Source of the DNA: Musa acuminata AAA Group
Lineage: Eukaryota > Streptophyta > Magnoliopsida > Zingiberales > Musaceae
Assembly: GCF_036884655.1 (NCBI RefSeq)
Contig: NC_088355.1
Span: 23,281,501 to 23,345,500 of the forward strand
Length of the DNA: 64,000 bases
Direction: 5' to 3'
Positions within the stretch are counted from its first letter, which is position 1. Every line of letters starts with the position of its first letter. Below the pieces are notes generated by a model, which did not search any database, was not told the origin of the DNA, and saw only the letters and a list, made by a program, of their open reading frames with translations. The translations under genes and the position numbers were made by a program. This document shows positions 31,251 to 42,583 of this stretch, piece by piece.

Positions 31251-32855
31251 TGGAGCCGATGAGGGCTGAGGAGCACAACGCAGGCGGGGTGACCGCGCAG
31301 GCGTGATCTCGGGAGGCATAGAGCCGAGGGCCGAGGAGCACAACGCAGGTGGGGTGACCGCGCAGGTGTGATCTCGGGAGGCGTAGAGCCGAGGGCCGAG
31401 GAGCACAATGCAGGCGGGATGACCGCGCAGGTGTGGTCTCGGGATGGCGTAGAGCCGAGGGCCGAGGAGCACAACGTAGGCGGGGCAACCGCGCAGGTGT
31501 GGTCTTGGGATGGCGTAGAGCCGAGGGCCGAGGAGCACAACGCAGCCGGGTTGGCCGCGCTGGCGTGGTCTCGGGTGGCGTGAAGCCGAAGAGCCGAGGA
31601 GCACGACGCAGGCGGGCAGGCCGCGCAGGCGTGGTCTCGGGTGGCGTAAAGCCGAAGAGCCGAGGAGCACGGCGCAGGCGGGCAGGCCACGCAGGCGTGG
31701 TCTCGGGTGGCGTAAAGCCGAAGAGCCGAGTAGCACGGCGCAGGCGGGCAGGCCGCGCAGGCCCGACGAGCACGGCGCAGGCGGGCAGGCCGCGCAGGCG
31801 TGGTCTCGGGTGGCGTAGAGCCGAAGAGCCGAGGAGCACGACGCAGGCGGGCAGGCCGCGCAGGCGTGGTCTCGGGTGGCGTAAAGCCGAAGAGCCGAGG
31901 AGCACGGCGCAGGCGGGCAGGCCGCGCAGGCGTGGTCTCGGGTGTCGTAGAGCCGAAGAGCCGAGGAGCACGACGCAGGCGGGCAGGCCGCGCAGGCGTG
32001 GTCTCGGGTGGCGTAGAGCCGAAGAGCCGAGGAGCACGATGCAGGCGGGCAGGCCGCGCAGGCGTGGTCTCGGGTGGCGTAGAGCCGAAGAGCCGAGGAG
32101 CACGACGCAGGCGGGCAGGCCGCGCAGGCGTGGTCTCGGGTGGCGTAAAGCCGAAGAGCCGAGGAGCACGGCGCAGGCGGGCAGGCCGCGCAGGCGTGGT
32201 CTCAGGTGGCGTAGAGCCGAAGAGCCGAGGAGCACGACGCAGGCGGGCAGGCCGCGCAGGCGTGGTCTCGGGTGGCGTAGAGCCGAAGAGCCGAGGAGCA
32301 CGACGCAGGCGGGCAGGCCGCGCAGGCGTGGTCTCGGGTGGTGTAAAGCCGAAGAGTCGAGGAGCACGGCGCAGGCGGGCAGGCCGCGCAGGCGTGGTCT
32401 CGGGTGGCGTAGAGCCGAAGAGCCGAGGAGCACGACGCTGGCGGGCAGGCCGCGCAGGCGTGGTCTCGGGTGGCATAAAGCCGAAGAGCCGAGGAGCACG
32501 GCGCAGGCGGGCAGGCCGCGCAGGCGTGGTCTCGGGTGGCGTAGAGCCGAAGAGCCGAGGAGCACGACGCAGGCGGGCAGGCCGCGCAGGCGTGGTCTCG
32601 GGTGGCGTAAAGCCGAAGAGCCGAGGAGCACGGCGCAGGCGGGCAGGCCGCGCAGGCGTGGTCTCGGGTGGCGTAGAGCCGAAGAGCCGAGGAGCACGAC
32701 GCAGGCGGGCAGGCCGCGCAGGCGTGGTCTCGGGTGGCGTAGAGCCGAAGAGCCGAGGAGCACGACGCAGGCGGGCAGGCCGCGCAGGCGTGGTCTCGGG
32801 TGGCGTGAAGCCGAAGAGCCGAGGAGCACGACGCAGGCGGGCAGGCCGCGCAGGC
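31251..32855. repeat. 66-bp tandem array, block 1 (about 24 units)
   Basis: The unit GTGGTCTCGGGTGGCGTAGA...GCAGGC repeats every 66 bases (for example 31801 and 31867). The first few units are more diverged and one near 31730-31790 is shortened. 66 is 22 codons, so a lack of stops in one unit keeps whole frames open: the long Pro/Arg/Ala-rich readings on both strands are by-products. High CpG content. Confidence 0.92.
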
Positions 32856-33555
32856 GTGTCACGGGTGGTGTAAAGCTAGAGGGCCGAGGAGTTCGGCGTG
32901 GGCAGGCTGGCCGTGCAGACGTGTCTCGGGGTTTATGGAGCCGAGGGGCACGACGCGGGCGTACTGGCGGCACTGGTCTGTCTCGGGAACATGGAGCCAA
33001 GGAGCACGACGCAGGCGGCTGGCGGCGCAGGTGTGGTCTCGGGCATTACGCGACCGAGGAGCACGACGCAGGCGGGCAGACCGCACAGGCGTGGTCGCAA
33101 GGGCCATGCGACCGAGTAGCACGATCAGGCGGGCAGGACGCGAGGACGTGGCCTCGGGCACCACGCGGCCGAGGAACACGACAGGCGGTCGGGTCGCGCC
33201 GAGGTGGGTCTCGGCAGAGATTGGCCGAGGTGCTCGGTGCAGGCAAGCTGCGACCGAGGGACGCCGCTTAGGCGGGCAGGCCGCGCTGAGGTGGGATTTT
33301 GGCAGAGAGTCGCCGAGGTGCTCGGTGTAGGCAGGCTGCGACCGAGGTGGTGGGCTTGGCAAGCATGGACCTGCGGGGTTTGGCGCAGGCAAGCCGCGGC
33401 CGAGGGGCGTGAACCAGGTGGATATGGCCGTGGAGGTCGGCGCGGGCAGGCTGGCCGTGCAGACGTGGCTCGGGGTTTATGGAGCCGAGGGGCACGACGC
33501 GGGCGTACTGGCGGCACTGGTCTGTCTCGGGAACATGGGGCCAAGGAGCACGACG
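32856..33555. repeat. Complex GC-rich segment S1, first higher-order copy
   Basis: Starts GTGTCACGGGTGGTGTAAAGCTAGAGGG and contains related but irregular units (CGAGGAGCACGACGCAGGCGG with varied partners). The same segment begins again near 34500, about 1.64 kb on, so array plus S form a higher-order repeat. Confidence 0.8.
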
Positions 33556-34500
33556 CAGGCGGGGTGACCGCGCAGGCGTGGTCTCGGGTGGCGTAAAGCC
33601 GAAGAGCCAAGGAGCACGACGCAGGCGGGCAGGCCGCGCAGGCGTGGTCTCGGGTGGCGTAGAGCCGAAGAGCCGAGGAGCACGACGCAGGCGGGCAGGC
33701 CGCGCAGGCGTGGTCTCGGGTGGCGTAGAGCCGAAGAGCCGAGGAGCACGACGCAGGCGGGCAGGCCGCGCAGGCGTGGTCTCGGGTTGCGTAGAGCCGA
33801 AGAGCCGAGGAGCACGGCGCAGGCGGGCAGGCCGCGCAGGCGTGGTCTCGGGTGGCGTAGAGCCGAAGAGCCGAGGAGCACGACGCAGGCGGGCAGGCCG
33901 CGCAGGCGTGGTCTCGGGTGGCGTAAAGCCGAAGAGCCGAGGAGCACGACGCAGGCGGGCAGGCCGCGCAGGCGTGGTCTCGGGTGGCGTAAAGCCGAAG
34001 AGCCGAGGAGCACGACGCAGGCGGGCAGGCCGCGCAGGCGTGGTCTCGGGTGGCGTAAAGCCGAAGAGCCGAGGAACACGACGCAGGCGGGCAGGCCGCG
34101 CAGGCGTGGTCTCGGGTGGCGTAAGGCCGAAGAGACGAGGAGCACGACGCAGGCGGGCAGGCCGCGCAGGCGTGGTCTCGGGTGGCGTAAGGCCGAAGAG
34201 CCGAGGAGCACGGCGCAGGCGGGCAGGCCGCGCAGGCGTGGTCTCGGGTGGCGTAAAGCCGAAGAGCCGAGGAGCACGACGCAGGCGGGCAGGCCGCGCA
34301 GGCGTGGTCTCGGGTGGCGTAAAGCCGAAGAGCCGAGGAGCACGACGTAGGCGGGCAGACCGCGCAGGCGTGGTCTCGGGTGGCGTAAAGCCGAAGATCC
34401 GAGGAGCACGACGCAGGCGGGCAGGCCGCGCAGGCGTGGTCTCGGGTGGCGTAAGGCCGAAGAGCCGAGGAGCACGGCGCAGGCGGGCAGGCCGCGCAGG
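33556..34500. repeat. 66-bp tandem array, block 2 (about 14 units)
   Basis: Same 66-bp unit as block 1, more uniform, ending in the same GCGTGTCCCGGGTGGTG transition. Confidence 0.9.
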
Positions 34501-35440
34501 CGTGTCCCGGGTGGTGTAAAGCTAGAGGGCCAAGGAGTTCGGCGCGGGCAGGCTGGCCGTGCAGACGTGTCTCGGGGTTTATGGAGCCGAGGGGCACGAC
34601 GCGGGCGTACTGGCGGCACTGGTCTGTCTCGAGAACATGGAGCCAAGGAGCACGACGCAGGCGGCTGGCGGCGCAGGTGTGGTCTCGGGCATTACGCAAC
34701 CGAGGAGCACAACGCAGGCGGGCAGACCGCGCAGGCGTGGTCGCAAGGGCCATGCGACCGAGTAGCACGACGCAGGCGGGCAGGACGCGAGGACGTGGCC
34801 TCGGGCACCACGCGGCCGAGGAACACGACAGGCGGTCGGGCCGCGCCGAGGTGGGTCTCGGCAGAGATTGGCCGAGGTGCTCGGTACAGGCAGGCTGCGA
34901 CCGAGGGACGCCGCTTAGGCGGGCAGGCCGCGCTGAGGTGGGATTTCGGCAGAGAGTCGCCGAGGTGCTCGGTGCAGGTAGGCTGCGACCGAGGTGGTGG
35001 GCTTGGTAAGCATGGAGCTGCGGGGTTCGGCGCAGGCAAGCCGCGACCGAGGGGCGTGAACCAGGTGGATATGGCCGTGGAGGTCGACGCGGGCAGGCTG
35101 GCCGTGCAGACGTGGCTCGGGGTTTATGGAGCCGAGGGGCACGACGCGGGCGTACTGGCGGCACTGGTCTGTCTCGGGAACATGGAGCCAAGGAGCACGA
35201 CGCAGGCGGCTGGCGGCGCAGGTGTGGTCTCGGGCCTTACGCGACCGAGGAGCACGACGCAGGCGGGCAGACCGCGCAGGCGTGGTCGCAAGGGCCATGC
35301 GACCGAGTAGCACGATCAGGCGGGCAGGACGCGAGGACGTGGCCTCGGGCACCACGCGGCCGAGGAACACGACAGGCGGTCGGGCCGCGCCGAGGTGGGT
35401 CTCGGCAGAGATTGGCCGAGGTGCTCGGTGTGGGCGGATA
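34501..35440. repeat. Complex GC-rich segments S2 and S3
   Basis: 34501-35080 repeats S1, then a second, partial copy starts at the shared GTGCAGACGTGGCTCGGGGTTTATGG near 35100 and runs to about 35440. Non-coding. Confidence 0.78.
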
Positions 35441-37375
35441 GACCGCGCATGGGACCGAGGGGCCGAGGTGTCAAGGCAGCGGGCCGTACCGTCAGCCGAG
35501 CAGCTAGCGCGGGCGGCCGCGCATGGGACCGAGGCTGCAGGTTGCGCCGGAAGCCGAAGAGCTGTCGTGGGGTGGCCGCGCATGGGGCTGAGGCAGCAGG
35601 CAGCGCCATCAGCCGAGCAGCTGAGGCGGGCTGCAGCGCATGGGGCCGAGGCAGCGTGTTGCTGCGCATGGGGCCGAGTGGCCGAGGTGTCAAGGCAACG
35701 GGCTGCACCGTCAGCTGAGCAGCTGACGCAGGCTGGCCGCGCACGGGGCCGACGCAGCAAGCTGCGCATGGTGTCGAGGGCCGAGGCAGCGTGCAGTGTG
35801 TTTGCTGCGCATGGTGCCGAGGGGCCGAGGCAGCGTGTTGCTGCGCACGGGGCCGAGGAGCCGAGGCAGCGTGTTGCTGCGCACGGGGCCGAGGCAGCAG
35901 GCAGCGCCATCAGCCGAGCAGCTGAGGCGGGCTGCAGCGCATGGGGCCGAGGCAGCGTGTTGCTGCGCATGGGGCCGAGTGGCCGAGGTGTCAAGGCAAC
36001 GGGCTGCACCGTCAGCCGAGCAGCTGACGCAGGCTGGCCGCGCACGGGGCCGACGCAGCAAGCTGCGCATGGTGTCGAGGGCCGAGGCAGCGTGCAGCGT
36101 GTTTGCTGCGCATGGTGCCGAGGGGCCGAGGCAGCGTGTTGCTGCGCACGGGGCCGACGCAGCAAGCTGCGCATGGCATCGAGGGGCCGAGGCAGCAGGT
36201 TGCGCCGTCGGCCGAGGGCCGAGGGCCGAGGCAGCGTGTAGCGTGTTAGCTGCGCACGGGGCCGAGGAGCCGAGGCAGCGTGTTGCTGCGCACGGGGCCG
36301 AGGCAGCAGGCAGCGCCATCAGCCGAGCAGCTGAGGCGGGCCGCCGCGCATGGGGCCGAGGCAGCGTGTTGCTGCGCATGGGGCCGAGTGGCCGAGGTGT
36401 CAAGGCAACGGGCTGCACCGTCAGCTGAGCAGCTGACGCAGGCTGGCCGCGCACGGGGCCGACGCAGCAAGCTGCGCATGGTGTCGAGGGCCGAGGGCCG
36501 AGGGCCGAGGCAGCGTGCAGCGTGTTTGCTGCGCATGGTGCCGAGGGGCCGAGGCAGCGTGTTGCTGCGCACGGGGCCGACGCAGCAAGCTGCGCATGGC
36601 GTCGAGGGGCCGAGGCAGCGTGTAGCGTGTTAGCTGCGCACGGGGCCGAGGAGCCGAGGCAGCGTGTTGCTACGCACGGGGCCGAGGCAGCAGGCAGCGC
36701 CATCAGCCGAGCAGCTGAGGCGGGCTGCAGCGCATGGGGCCGAGGCAGCGTGTTGCTGCGCATGGGGCCGAGTGGCCGAGGTGTCAAGGCAACGGGCTGC
36801 ACCGTCAGCTGAGCAGCTGACGCAGGCTGGCCGCGCACGGGGCCGACGCAGCAAGCTGCGCATGGTGTCGAGGGCCGAGGCAGCGTGCAGCGTGTTTGCT
36901 GCGCATGGTGCCGAGGGGCCGAGGCAGCGTGTTGCTGCGCACGGGGCCGACGCAGCAAGCTGCGCATGGCGTCGCGGGGCCGAGGCAGCGTGTAGCGTGT
37001 TAGCTGCGCACGGGGCCGAGGAGCCTAGGCAGCGTGTTGCTGCGCACGGGGCCGAGGCAGCAGGCAGCGCCATCAGCCGAGCAGCTGAGGCGGGCTGCCG
37101 CGCATGGGGCCGAGGCAGCAAGGCAGCAAGGCAGCGTGTTTGCATGAGGCCGCTTGCTGGCTGCGAACGAGGCCGAGGGGCCGAGGCAGCGTGCTGGCCG
37201 CGCATGAGGCCGAGGGGCCGAGGTAGCGAGGCAGCATGTTGGCTGCGCATGAGGCCGAGGCAGCGAGGCTGCGTGCTGGCTGCGCACGAGGCCGAGTGGC
37301 CGAGGCAGCGTGCTGGCTGCGCCCGAGGCAGAGTGGCCGAGGCAGCGAGGCAGCGTGTTGGCCGCGCATGAGCCA
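35441..37375. repeat. GCCGAGGCAGCGTGTTGCTGCGCA repeat block with 300-410-bp higher-order units
   Basis: The marker CAGCGCCATCAGCCGAGCAGCTGAGG recurs at about 35601, 35902, 36311, 36695 and 37065, giving units of 301, 409, 384 and 370 bp made from shorter GGGGCCGAGGCAGC words. Long readings on both strands are again repeat by-products. Confidence 0.88.
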
Positions 37376-38715
37376 AGTCTCTCAGGCGACGCCATATCTC
37401 TCCTCATGCATGCCGCGGCCGAGGAGCTACTTGCGCGTGCATAGAGGAAGTCTCGGACAAGCCGTGGCCGTGGAGCTCTCGGGCATACCATGGCCGAGGA
37501 GCTACTTAGGCCGCGTAGTGGAAGTCTCGGGTAAGCCGTGGCCGAGGAGGTCTCGGGTAGGCTGTGGCCGAGGAGGTCTCGGGTAGGCTGTGGCCGAGGA
37601 GGTCTCGGGCACGCTATGGCCGAGGTGGTCTCGGGTAGGCTGTGGCCGAGGAGGTCTCGGGCACGCTATGGCCGAGGTGTTCGGCGCGGTCGGGCTGGCC
37701 GCGCGCATGGGACGCGGGCGGTTCGGCCACGCGCGTGGGACGCGGGCGATTTGGCCGGTGCGTGAGGCGCGCGGGTTGGCCGCGCGCGTGGGACCGAGGG
37801 GGGTTTGGCCAGGAAGCCGAGACCGACCCCAGAAGTCGTGGTGCAGGTCGGCTGGTCGCGCGCGTGGGACCGAGGGGCCAAGGCGCGTGGGCTGGCCGCG
37901 CGCGTGGGACGCGGGCGGTTCGGCCGCGCGCGTGGGACGCGGGTGGTTCGGCCGCGCGCGTGGGACGCGGGCGGTTCGGCCGCGCGCGTGGACGCGGGCG
38001 GTTCGGCCACGCGCGTGGGACGCGGGCGGTTCGGCCGCGCGTGTGGGACGCGGGCGGGGTGGCCGCGCGCGTGGGATCGAGGGGTCCGAGGCGCGCGGGC
38101 CGGTCGCGCGTGTGAGGCTGACGCGGACGGGTTGGCCGCGCGTGTGGGGCCGAGTGGCTGAGACGCGCGGGTTGGCCGCGCGCGTGGGGCCGAGTGGCCG
38201 AGACGGGCGGGCTGGTCGCGCGCGTGGGGCCGACGCGGGCAGGCTGGCCGCGCGCGTGGGGGCCGACGCGGGCGGGCTGGCCGCGCGTGTGGGGCCGAGC
38301 CGCGCGCGTGGCCGAGGAGCTCGGGACGCGCGAGCTGGTCGCACGTGTGGCCGAGGAGCTCGGGACGCTCGGGCTGGTCGTGCGCGTGGCCGAGGAGCTC
38401 GGGACGCACGAGCTGGTCGTGCGCGTGGCCGAGGAGCTCGGGACGCGCGGGCTGGTCGCGCGCGTGGCCGAGGAGCTCAGGACGCACGGGCTGGTCGCGC
38501 GCGTGGCCGAGGAGCTCGGGACGCACGGGCTGGTCGCGCGCGTGGGACGCGGGCGGGTTGGCCGCGCGCGGGACGCGGGCGGGTTGGCCGCGCGCGTGGG
38601 GCCGAGTGGCCGAGAGGCCGAGGAGCCGAGACCGGCCCCAGAAGTCGCTGCTGTTGGTGCAGGTCGGCTGCAACGGAGCAACCAAGGAGAAAGCTAACGT
38701 ACCGTCATTCCGGGC
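37376..38715. repeat. 28-bp and 39-bp GC-rich repeat block
   Basis: Includes CCGAGGAGGTCTCGGGTAGGCTGTGG units (37500-37680), a 28-bp unit GGTTCGGCCGCGCGCGTGGGACGCGGGC (37917, 37945, 37973 and others), and a 39-bp unit GCCGAGGAGCTCGGGACGC... (38311, 38350, 38389 onward). Ends just before the primer-site region. Confidence 0.85.
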
Positions 38716-38731
38716 CCTCCTTCTAGCGCCA
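38716..38731 (-). promoter_or_regulatory. Candidate primer binding site of the GC-rich element
   Basis: On the minus strand TGGCGCTAGAAGGAGG begins 3 bases inside the 5' LTR. It starts with TGG, as a site pairing with a tRNA CCA end must. I cannot name the tRNA. Confidence 0.6.
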
Positions 38732-38734
38732 TTA

Positions 38735-39324
38735 TGTTAGTGTAAGTAACTTTTTTAGCCGGGGCCTCGGGGCCGTCGCGGCTTGGTTCGGGTCCGGAAG
38801 GCGGTGATCTCCTTGGGGGCGCTCCTCGGGGTCTCCCAGCAGCCGAGCTCGGTGGTTCGGGTCGGGAGGTCGGTTCGGTAGCTCGGGTCGTCCCGGTCGG
38901 GAAGAAGCCCGGGTCGTCCCGGTCGGGAAGAAGCTCGGGTCGTCCCGGTCGGGAAGAAGCTCGGGTCGTCCCGGTCGGGAAGAAGCTCCGCCACAGCGCC
39001 AGGAAGAGGCGACACCGTCTCGCACCTGCACACAGGTCGGGCCGGGGTGCTCGACCCGACCCCTCCGACGATCAAGTTAGAGAAAGATGTGGAGGGGGTT
39101 TAGGAGGAGGAGAAAACCTCCGTCTGTTGAGTGTGTGATCTCCTTTTTCTAAGGGCTCGGGGGTATTTATAGAGGGGGTTTGATGTTACCTGATGTAGCT
39201 GTCTGCAGGGCAGGACTGTACCTTTGGTTGCGTGGGAGGCCGAGCTGCTGCAGGGTATGGCGAGCCTCGGGCAGTGCGTTGGTCAGGGGGATGACGTGTC
39301 ACATTGCCATTTTTTGCCATATCA
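38735..39324 (-). mobile_element. LTR of the GC-rich element (5' copy on the minus strand)
   Basis: 590 bp, same ends as the other copy, TATAAATA on the minus strand at 39171-39164. Followed by the CTAAC duplication and the rest of array LTR 2. Confidence 0.92.
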
Positions 39325-39731
39325 CTAACTACGATTAACTCTAAGACAACTTCTGCAGCTTTGCTCCGATGCGTCAATCGCTTCTTCCGGCGAGTTTCCG
39401 GCCAACTTCCGTCGATCAACCGATAACCCTCGGTGATCCTTCTGCGGACATCTGGCATACTCCTGGACTTTGCGACGATCCACTTGGCGAGTTCCGACGA
39501 GCTTCGCTTGGCAAGCTTCTGGACTTCTCGGATCTGTTCTCGCTGAACCTCCGACGACCGTCCGAACTTCCGTCGAACTCTCGAACTCCCAACGTGATCA
39601 TGATCTTGACTCCGGCGCAACACCTGCTGCTTGTCTTACTCTTATCGTAGTTAATCCTGCACACTTATCTCAACACATAGATTAGATAACAAATGACAAT
39701 TGACTTCATCATCAAAATCCGAGATTCAACA

Positions 39732-40517
39732 ATCTCCCCCTTTTTGATGATGACAATCAATTGATAAAGGAGTTGTCCTTAACTCCCCCTATCTATATGC
39801 CATAGTTGAGATAAGTCAACCTTGAATTCAAGGCCGAAGAATTCAAGTGACGTATTGATAAGTTAGATCAGTTAAACTTATCAATGCTCTCATCATGATG
39901 CCCATCATGATGTATCTCTTCAAGAATGATGTCAAAGCATGACATACATCATCAAGTTTGTATGATGGTGTTTGTAACAATTCATCATGTAATAATATAA
40001 AGCTTCGAAGGACTTTTTACATGATGCACACATTTGAGATTTTCTAGCAAGTTTGCATTTTCTATAGAATATCAAATCAAGATATGATGCAAACTATAGC
40101 ACATGTTCACATATCTCTTGGTGATGCAAGGATGGCATAACATTGTTTATAGCATCACTCAAGTATTTGCAACTATGACATAGATATGATTATGGCAGTT
40201 CAGCTATGACATAGTGTTTATCAATTCATATGTTTCTCCCCCTTTGTCATCAACAAAAAGCATGATAGCATTATCAAGCATATAAAGGAAGTCATGACAC
40301 ATATATCTTTTTATTGTTTTTGCTTGACGGAGGAAAGTCATTTTTCAAAGAATTTTCATAAGAGTGTACAAGAACATCCCATTTTTAGCATACAAACCGA
40401 AAAATGAACTTCTTACATGCATCTGGTTAAAAATATTTGTCACATAATTTGCAACATGTTATTTGATCAAGCGTTTGTCAAGGCATGTAATAGTAATAAC
40501 ATCCGAAAAATAATTTT
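39732..40517 (-). other. 3' non-coding region and polypurine tracts of internal unit 2
   Basis: Near-identical to 23645-24430. The LTR-proximal tract is at 39732-39746 and the second at about 40235-40252, both as CCCCCTTT-type pyrimidine runs on the plus strand. Confidence 0.75.
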
Positions 40518-40717
40518 AACTAGTTAAAGTATTCGGACAATTCAGCATTCCTAATTCTCTTCTTATGTAATCAAATTGTTCTTCACATAGGGGTTTTGTG
40601 AAGATATCAGCCAGTTGATGTTTGGTATCAATGAACTCTATGGTTACATCATGATTAGAGACATGATCTCGTATAAAGTGATGTCTGATATCAATGTGTT
40701 TGATTCTTGAGTGTTAA
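40518..40717 (-). pseudogene. RNase H C-terminal remnant in internal unit 2
   Basis: Same scrap and same breakpoint as 24431-24630, showing the pol replacement predates the two units. Confidence 0.8.
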
Positions 40718-41155
40718 GCTTTTGATGTAGTAACACAATTATTTCAAGTGCAGCATTCTATCATATTGCATAGCAAGATTTTTATTTCAGCAAGTGTAGC
40801 ATTGTATCATATTGCATAGCAAGATTTTTATTTCAGCAAGTGTAGTATTGCATCACATGGTAAGATAGCAATCATATTAGCAACCATATCAATGTCATAC
40901 TGCTGTCTTATCAACTTACATTGGTATGTTGCTTCATATTTTTCAAGGCATAGGCTTTTAAACCTTTTTAGTTTCAGTGCAAAAACCGAGATAAACAACA
41001 AGAGATGTTTGCAAATATGCTTACACAAACAAAGATAACCATATCAGGGTAACATATGTACAGCATATCAGGTAACCATAAAGACAAAGTCCTTTATGAA
41101 TAACATAGGGAGTTTACAACATGTCATATCAAAAACATCAGATGTTTATACAAGC
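40718..41155 (-). other. Spacer with 46-bp tandem repeat, unit 2
   Basis: Counterpart of 24631-25068, with the 46-bp repeat at about 40745-40856. No gene seen. Confidence 0.65.
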
Positions 41156-42277
41156 TTATTCATGAGGTGGAAGATTAAAGTGCCTAAGTAAAGAGTCAAA
41201 TTGTCGATGGATTTGCTGCAGCTCGGTTAGGATTTGATCTTGTCGAAGTTCAAGCCGTTCTTGTCTTTGTTCAAATCGGTCCATCCGAATCCCGATATCT
41301 TCGATGGATGATGTGTGAGTTTGCTCAACCGGATGTGTTTCCTCAAAGGGACAGATCGGAGGAGAGTGGGTACTCCTAAAGACTGGGGTTTCCGGCTCTG
41401 GTTCAGGTTCAGGTTCAGGCTGAGGGGGATCAGTTCTTCTAGGCATTCTAACCCAGTTACCGTTTCTATAGTGACATCTTAGTCGGTGAAGTAGATTTTT
41501 GTTTATTATGCTGAATCTATCTGATTTCATTACTTCTTCTTCTAGTGGTATTTGAATGTCGTAAGCTTTCATTATTCTAGTAATTATTCCACCATATGGG
41601 AGCATCATATCTTTCGTAGATAATTCCAACATGTTTTGTTGGATCAGATAGCCAAGACAAATGTCACGTTCTTTCATGATTAGATACATAATTCCTAATT
41701 CCAATTGACTCACTTCATCATGATGGTATTGCTTAGGAAGAATTATACTAGTCATGATATGATGAAGTATCTTAGTGTTAAAGGGCATTAGATGTTCACA
41801 ACTTTTAGGAATAGATTCTATGTTAGGATTGGCAAGGATTGTTCCTAAGGCTTCAACGTAGGATGTTTCAATAGTTTTTTCATCCCATAATCCTTTAAAG
41901 TAAAGTCCTATGCTTTTCATGGGAATACCTATCATATCACAAATGAATCTATCAGTGATTGAGATGTGTTGTCCTAAGAGATAGGTTGATATCCTTTCTT
42001 CATCATCTATTTGCATGTTGTTGTAAAACAATCTAACTAGTCTAGGATAAATGGGTTCGTTGATCTGCAAAATGGGAAGTAGATTTAGGTTTGCAAACCA
42101 ATGGATAGTCTCTACATCTCTTAGTTCATTCAGATCTACGTATTTTCCCTTATTGATGCTTCTTAGTTCGAAGGAGAGAAATTTTTCAGCATGGATTTTG
42201 GAATCAAAAAGAGTGAGATCAAACTCTTCTACAACTCTCCTCTTTCCCTTGTCCCTTGAGGATCTTCTAGATCCCAT
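41156..42277 (-). CDS. 373-aa accessory protein of the pol-less element (unit 2)
   Basis: Same length, domain order and start as the copy at 25069-26190. Differences I see include LTLFDSKIHAEK for LTLFYSKNHAEK and KGLWDE for KGSWDE. The frame is open here although the gag of the same unit has a nonsense codon. The helical plant-transposon-protein-like domain, Pro/Glu repeat and C-terminal coiled coil are intact. Function unknown; a regulatory or assembly role is only a guess. Confidence 0.8.
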   Translation of the reverse strand: MGSRRSSRDKGKRRVVEEFDLTLFDSKIHAEKFLSFELRSINKGKYVDLNELRDVETIHWFANLNLLPILQINEPIYPRLVRLFYNNMQIDDEERISTYLLGQHISITDRFICDMIGIPMKSIGLYFKGLWDEKTIETSYVEALGTILANPNIESIPKSCEHLMPFNTKILHHIMTSIILPKQYHHDEVSQLELGIMYLIMKERDICLGYLIQQNMLELSTKDMMLPYGGIITRIMKAYDIQIPLEEEVMKSDRFSIINKNLLHRLRCHYRNGNWVRMPRRTDPPQPEPEPEPEPETPVFRSTHSPPICPFEETHPVEQTHTSSIEDIGIRMDRFEQRQERLELRQDQILTELQQIHRQFDSLLRHFNLPPHE

Positions 42278-42289
42278 TACTACTGCTGT

Positions 42290-42583
42290 TTAGAGGGATG
42301 ATGATGAGCTAAAGTAAATGAAGAACAAAACAGAATTTAAGAGCTTCTTAGAGAGTACCTTTGTGAAATCTTCAAGAGAAGGAAGGATTCTTGATGTTTT
42401 GCTCCGAAATGGGAGGTATTTGGAAGGCTTAGAGGAGTGAAATGGGAATGGAGGAGACTTGGAAGAGTAGAGGAGGAAATGGGGGTGAGTTGTGGTCGGT
42501 TCCTTAGCCGGCCCTAGCGTGATTTTAAAGGGCAGAGCTGCTGGCGGTTGCACCTCTGGCTGGAGCGGTGCAACCTCTGGCAA
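42290..42583 (-). CDS. Small ORF or 5' leader of the accessory gene (unit 2), 97 codons
   Basis: Same as 26203-26496, including the possible 73-nt intron signals just before the accessory start. Coding status doubtful. Confidence 0.3.
   Translation of the reverse strand: MPEVAPLQPEVQPPAALPFKITLGPAKEPTTTHPHFLLYSSKSPPFPFHSSKPSKYLPFRSKTSRILPSLEDFTKVLSKKLLNSVLFFIYFSSSSSL

Larger units (their letters stand above)
30461..39324 (-). mobile_element. Non-autonomous LTR element with a GC-rich tandem-repeat interior
   Basis: 8864 bp with two 590-bp LTRs (TGTTAGTGTAAG...CATATCA on the plus strand) that differ at two sites by eye. On the minus strand the LTRs carry TATAAATA, the interior starts with TGGCGCTAGAAGGAGG next to the 5' LTR (primer-site position), and CTTTCGGGGGGGCATA stands next to the 3' LTR (polypurine tract). 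No gag, protease, integrase or RT motif lies in the 7684-bp interior, which is all GC-rich repeats. This matches the idea of a large retrotransposon derivative moved by an autonomous partner, not present here. Confidence 0.9.
30456..39329. repeat. 5-bp target duplication CTAAC of the GC-rich element
   Basis: CTAAC at 30456-30460 and 39325-39329. LTR 1 has a single CTAAC at the same place (ATGCTAACTACGATT). Confidence 0.93.
28575..39731 (-). mobile_element. Array LTR 2 (shared middle LTR), split by a GC-rich element
   Basis: Parts 28575-30460 and 39330-39731 total 2288 bp and match LTR 1 except for small indels. Its TATA box is at 29684-29677. It serves as the 5' LTR of unit 1 and the 3' LTR of unit 2. 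The 8.86-kb element at 30461-39324 inserted between them, duplicating CTAAC. Confidence 0.92.

Noticed and set aside
31213..35191. Very long ORFs (up to about 690 codons) on both strands of the GC-rich region
   Set aside because: They arise because the main repeat is 66 bp (22 codons) and GC-rich, so stops are rare in all frames. Products are monotonous Arg/Pro/Ala repeats, open on both strands at once, with no domain.
35711..38726. Further Ala/Arg-rich ORFs over the 300-410-bp, 28-bp and 39-bp repeats
   Set aside because: Same reason: low stop density in CpG-rich repeats, overlapping frames on both strands, no start context or motif.
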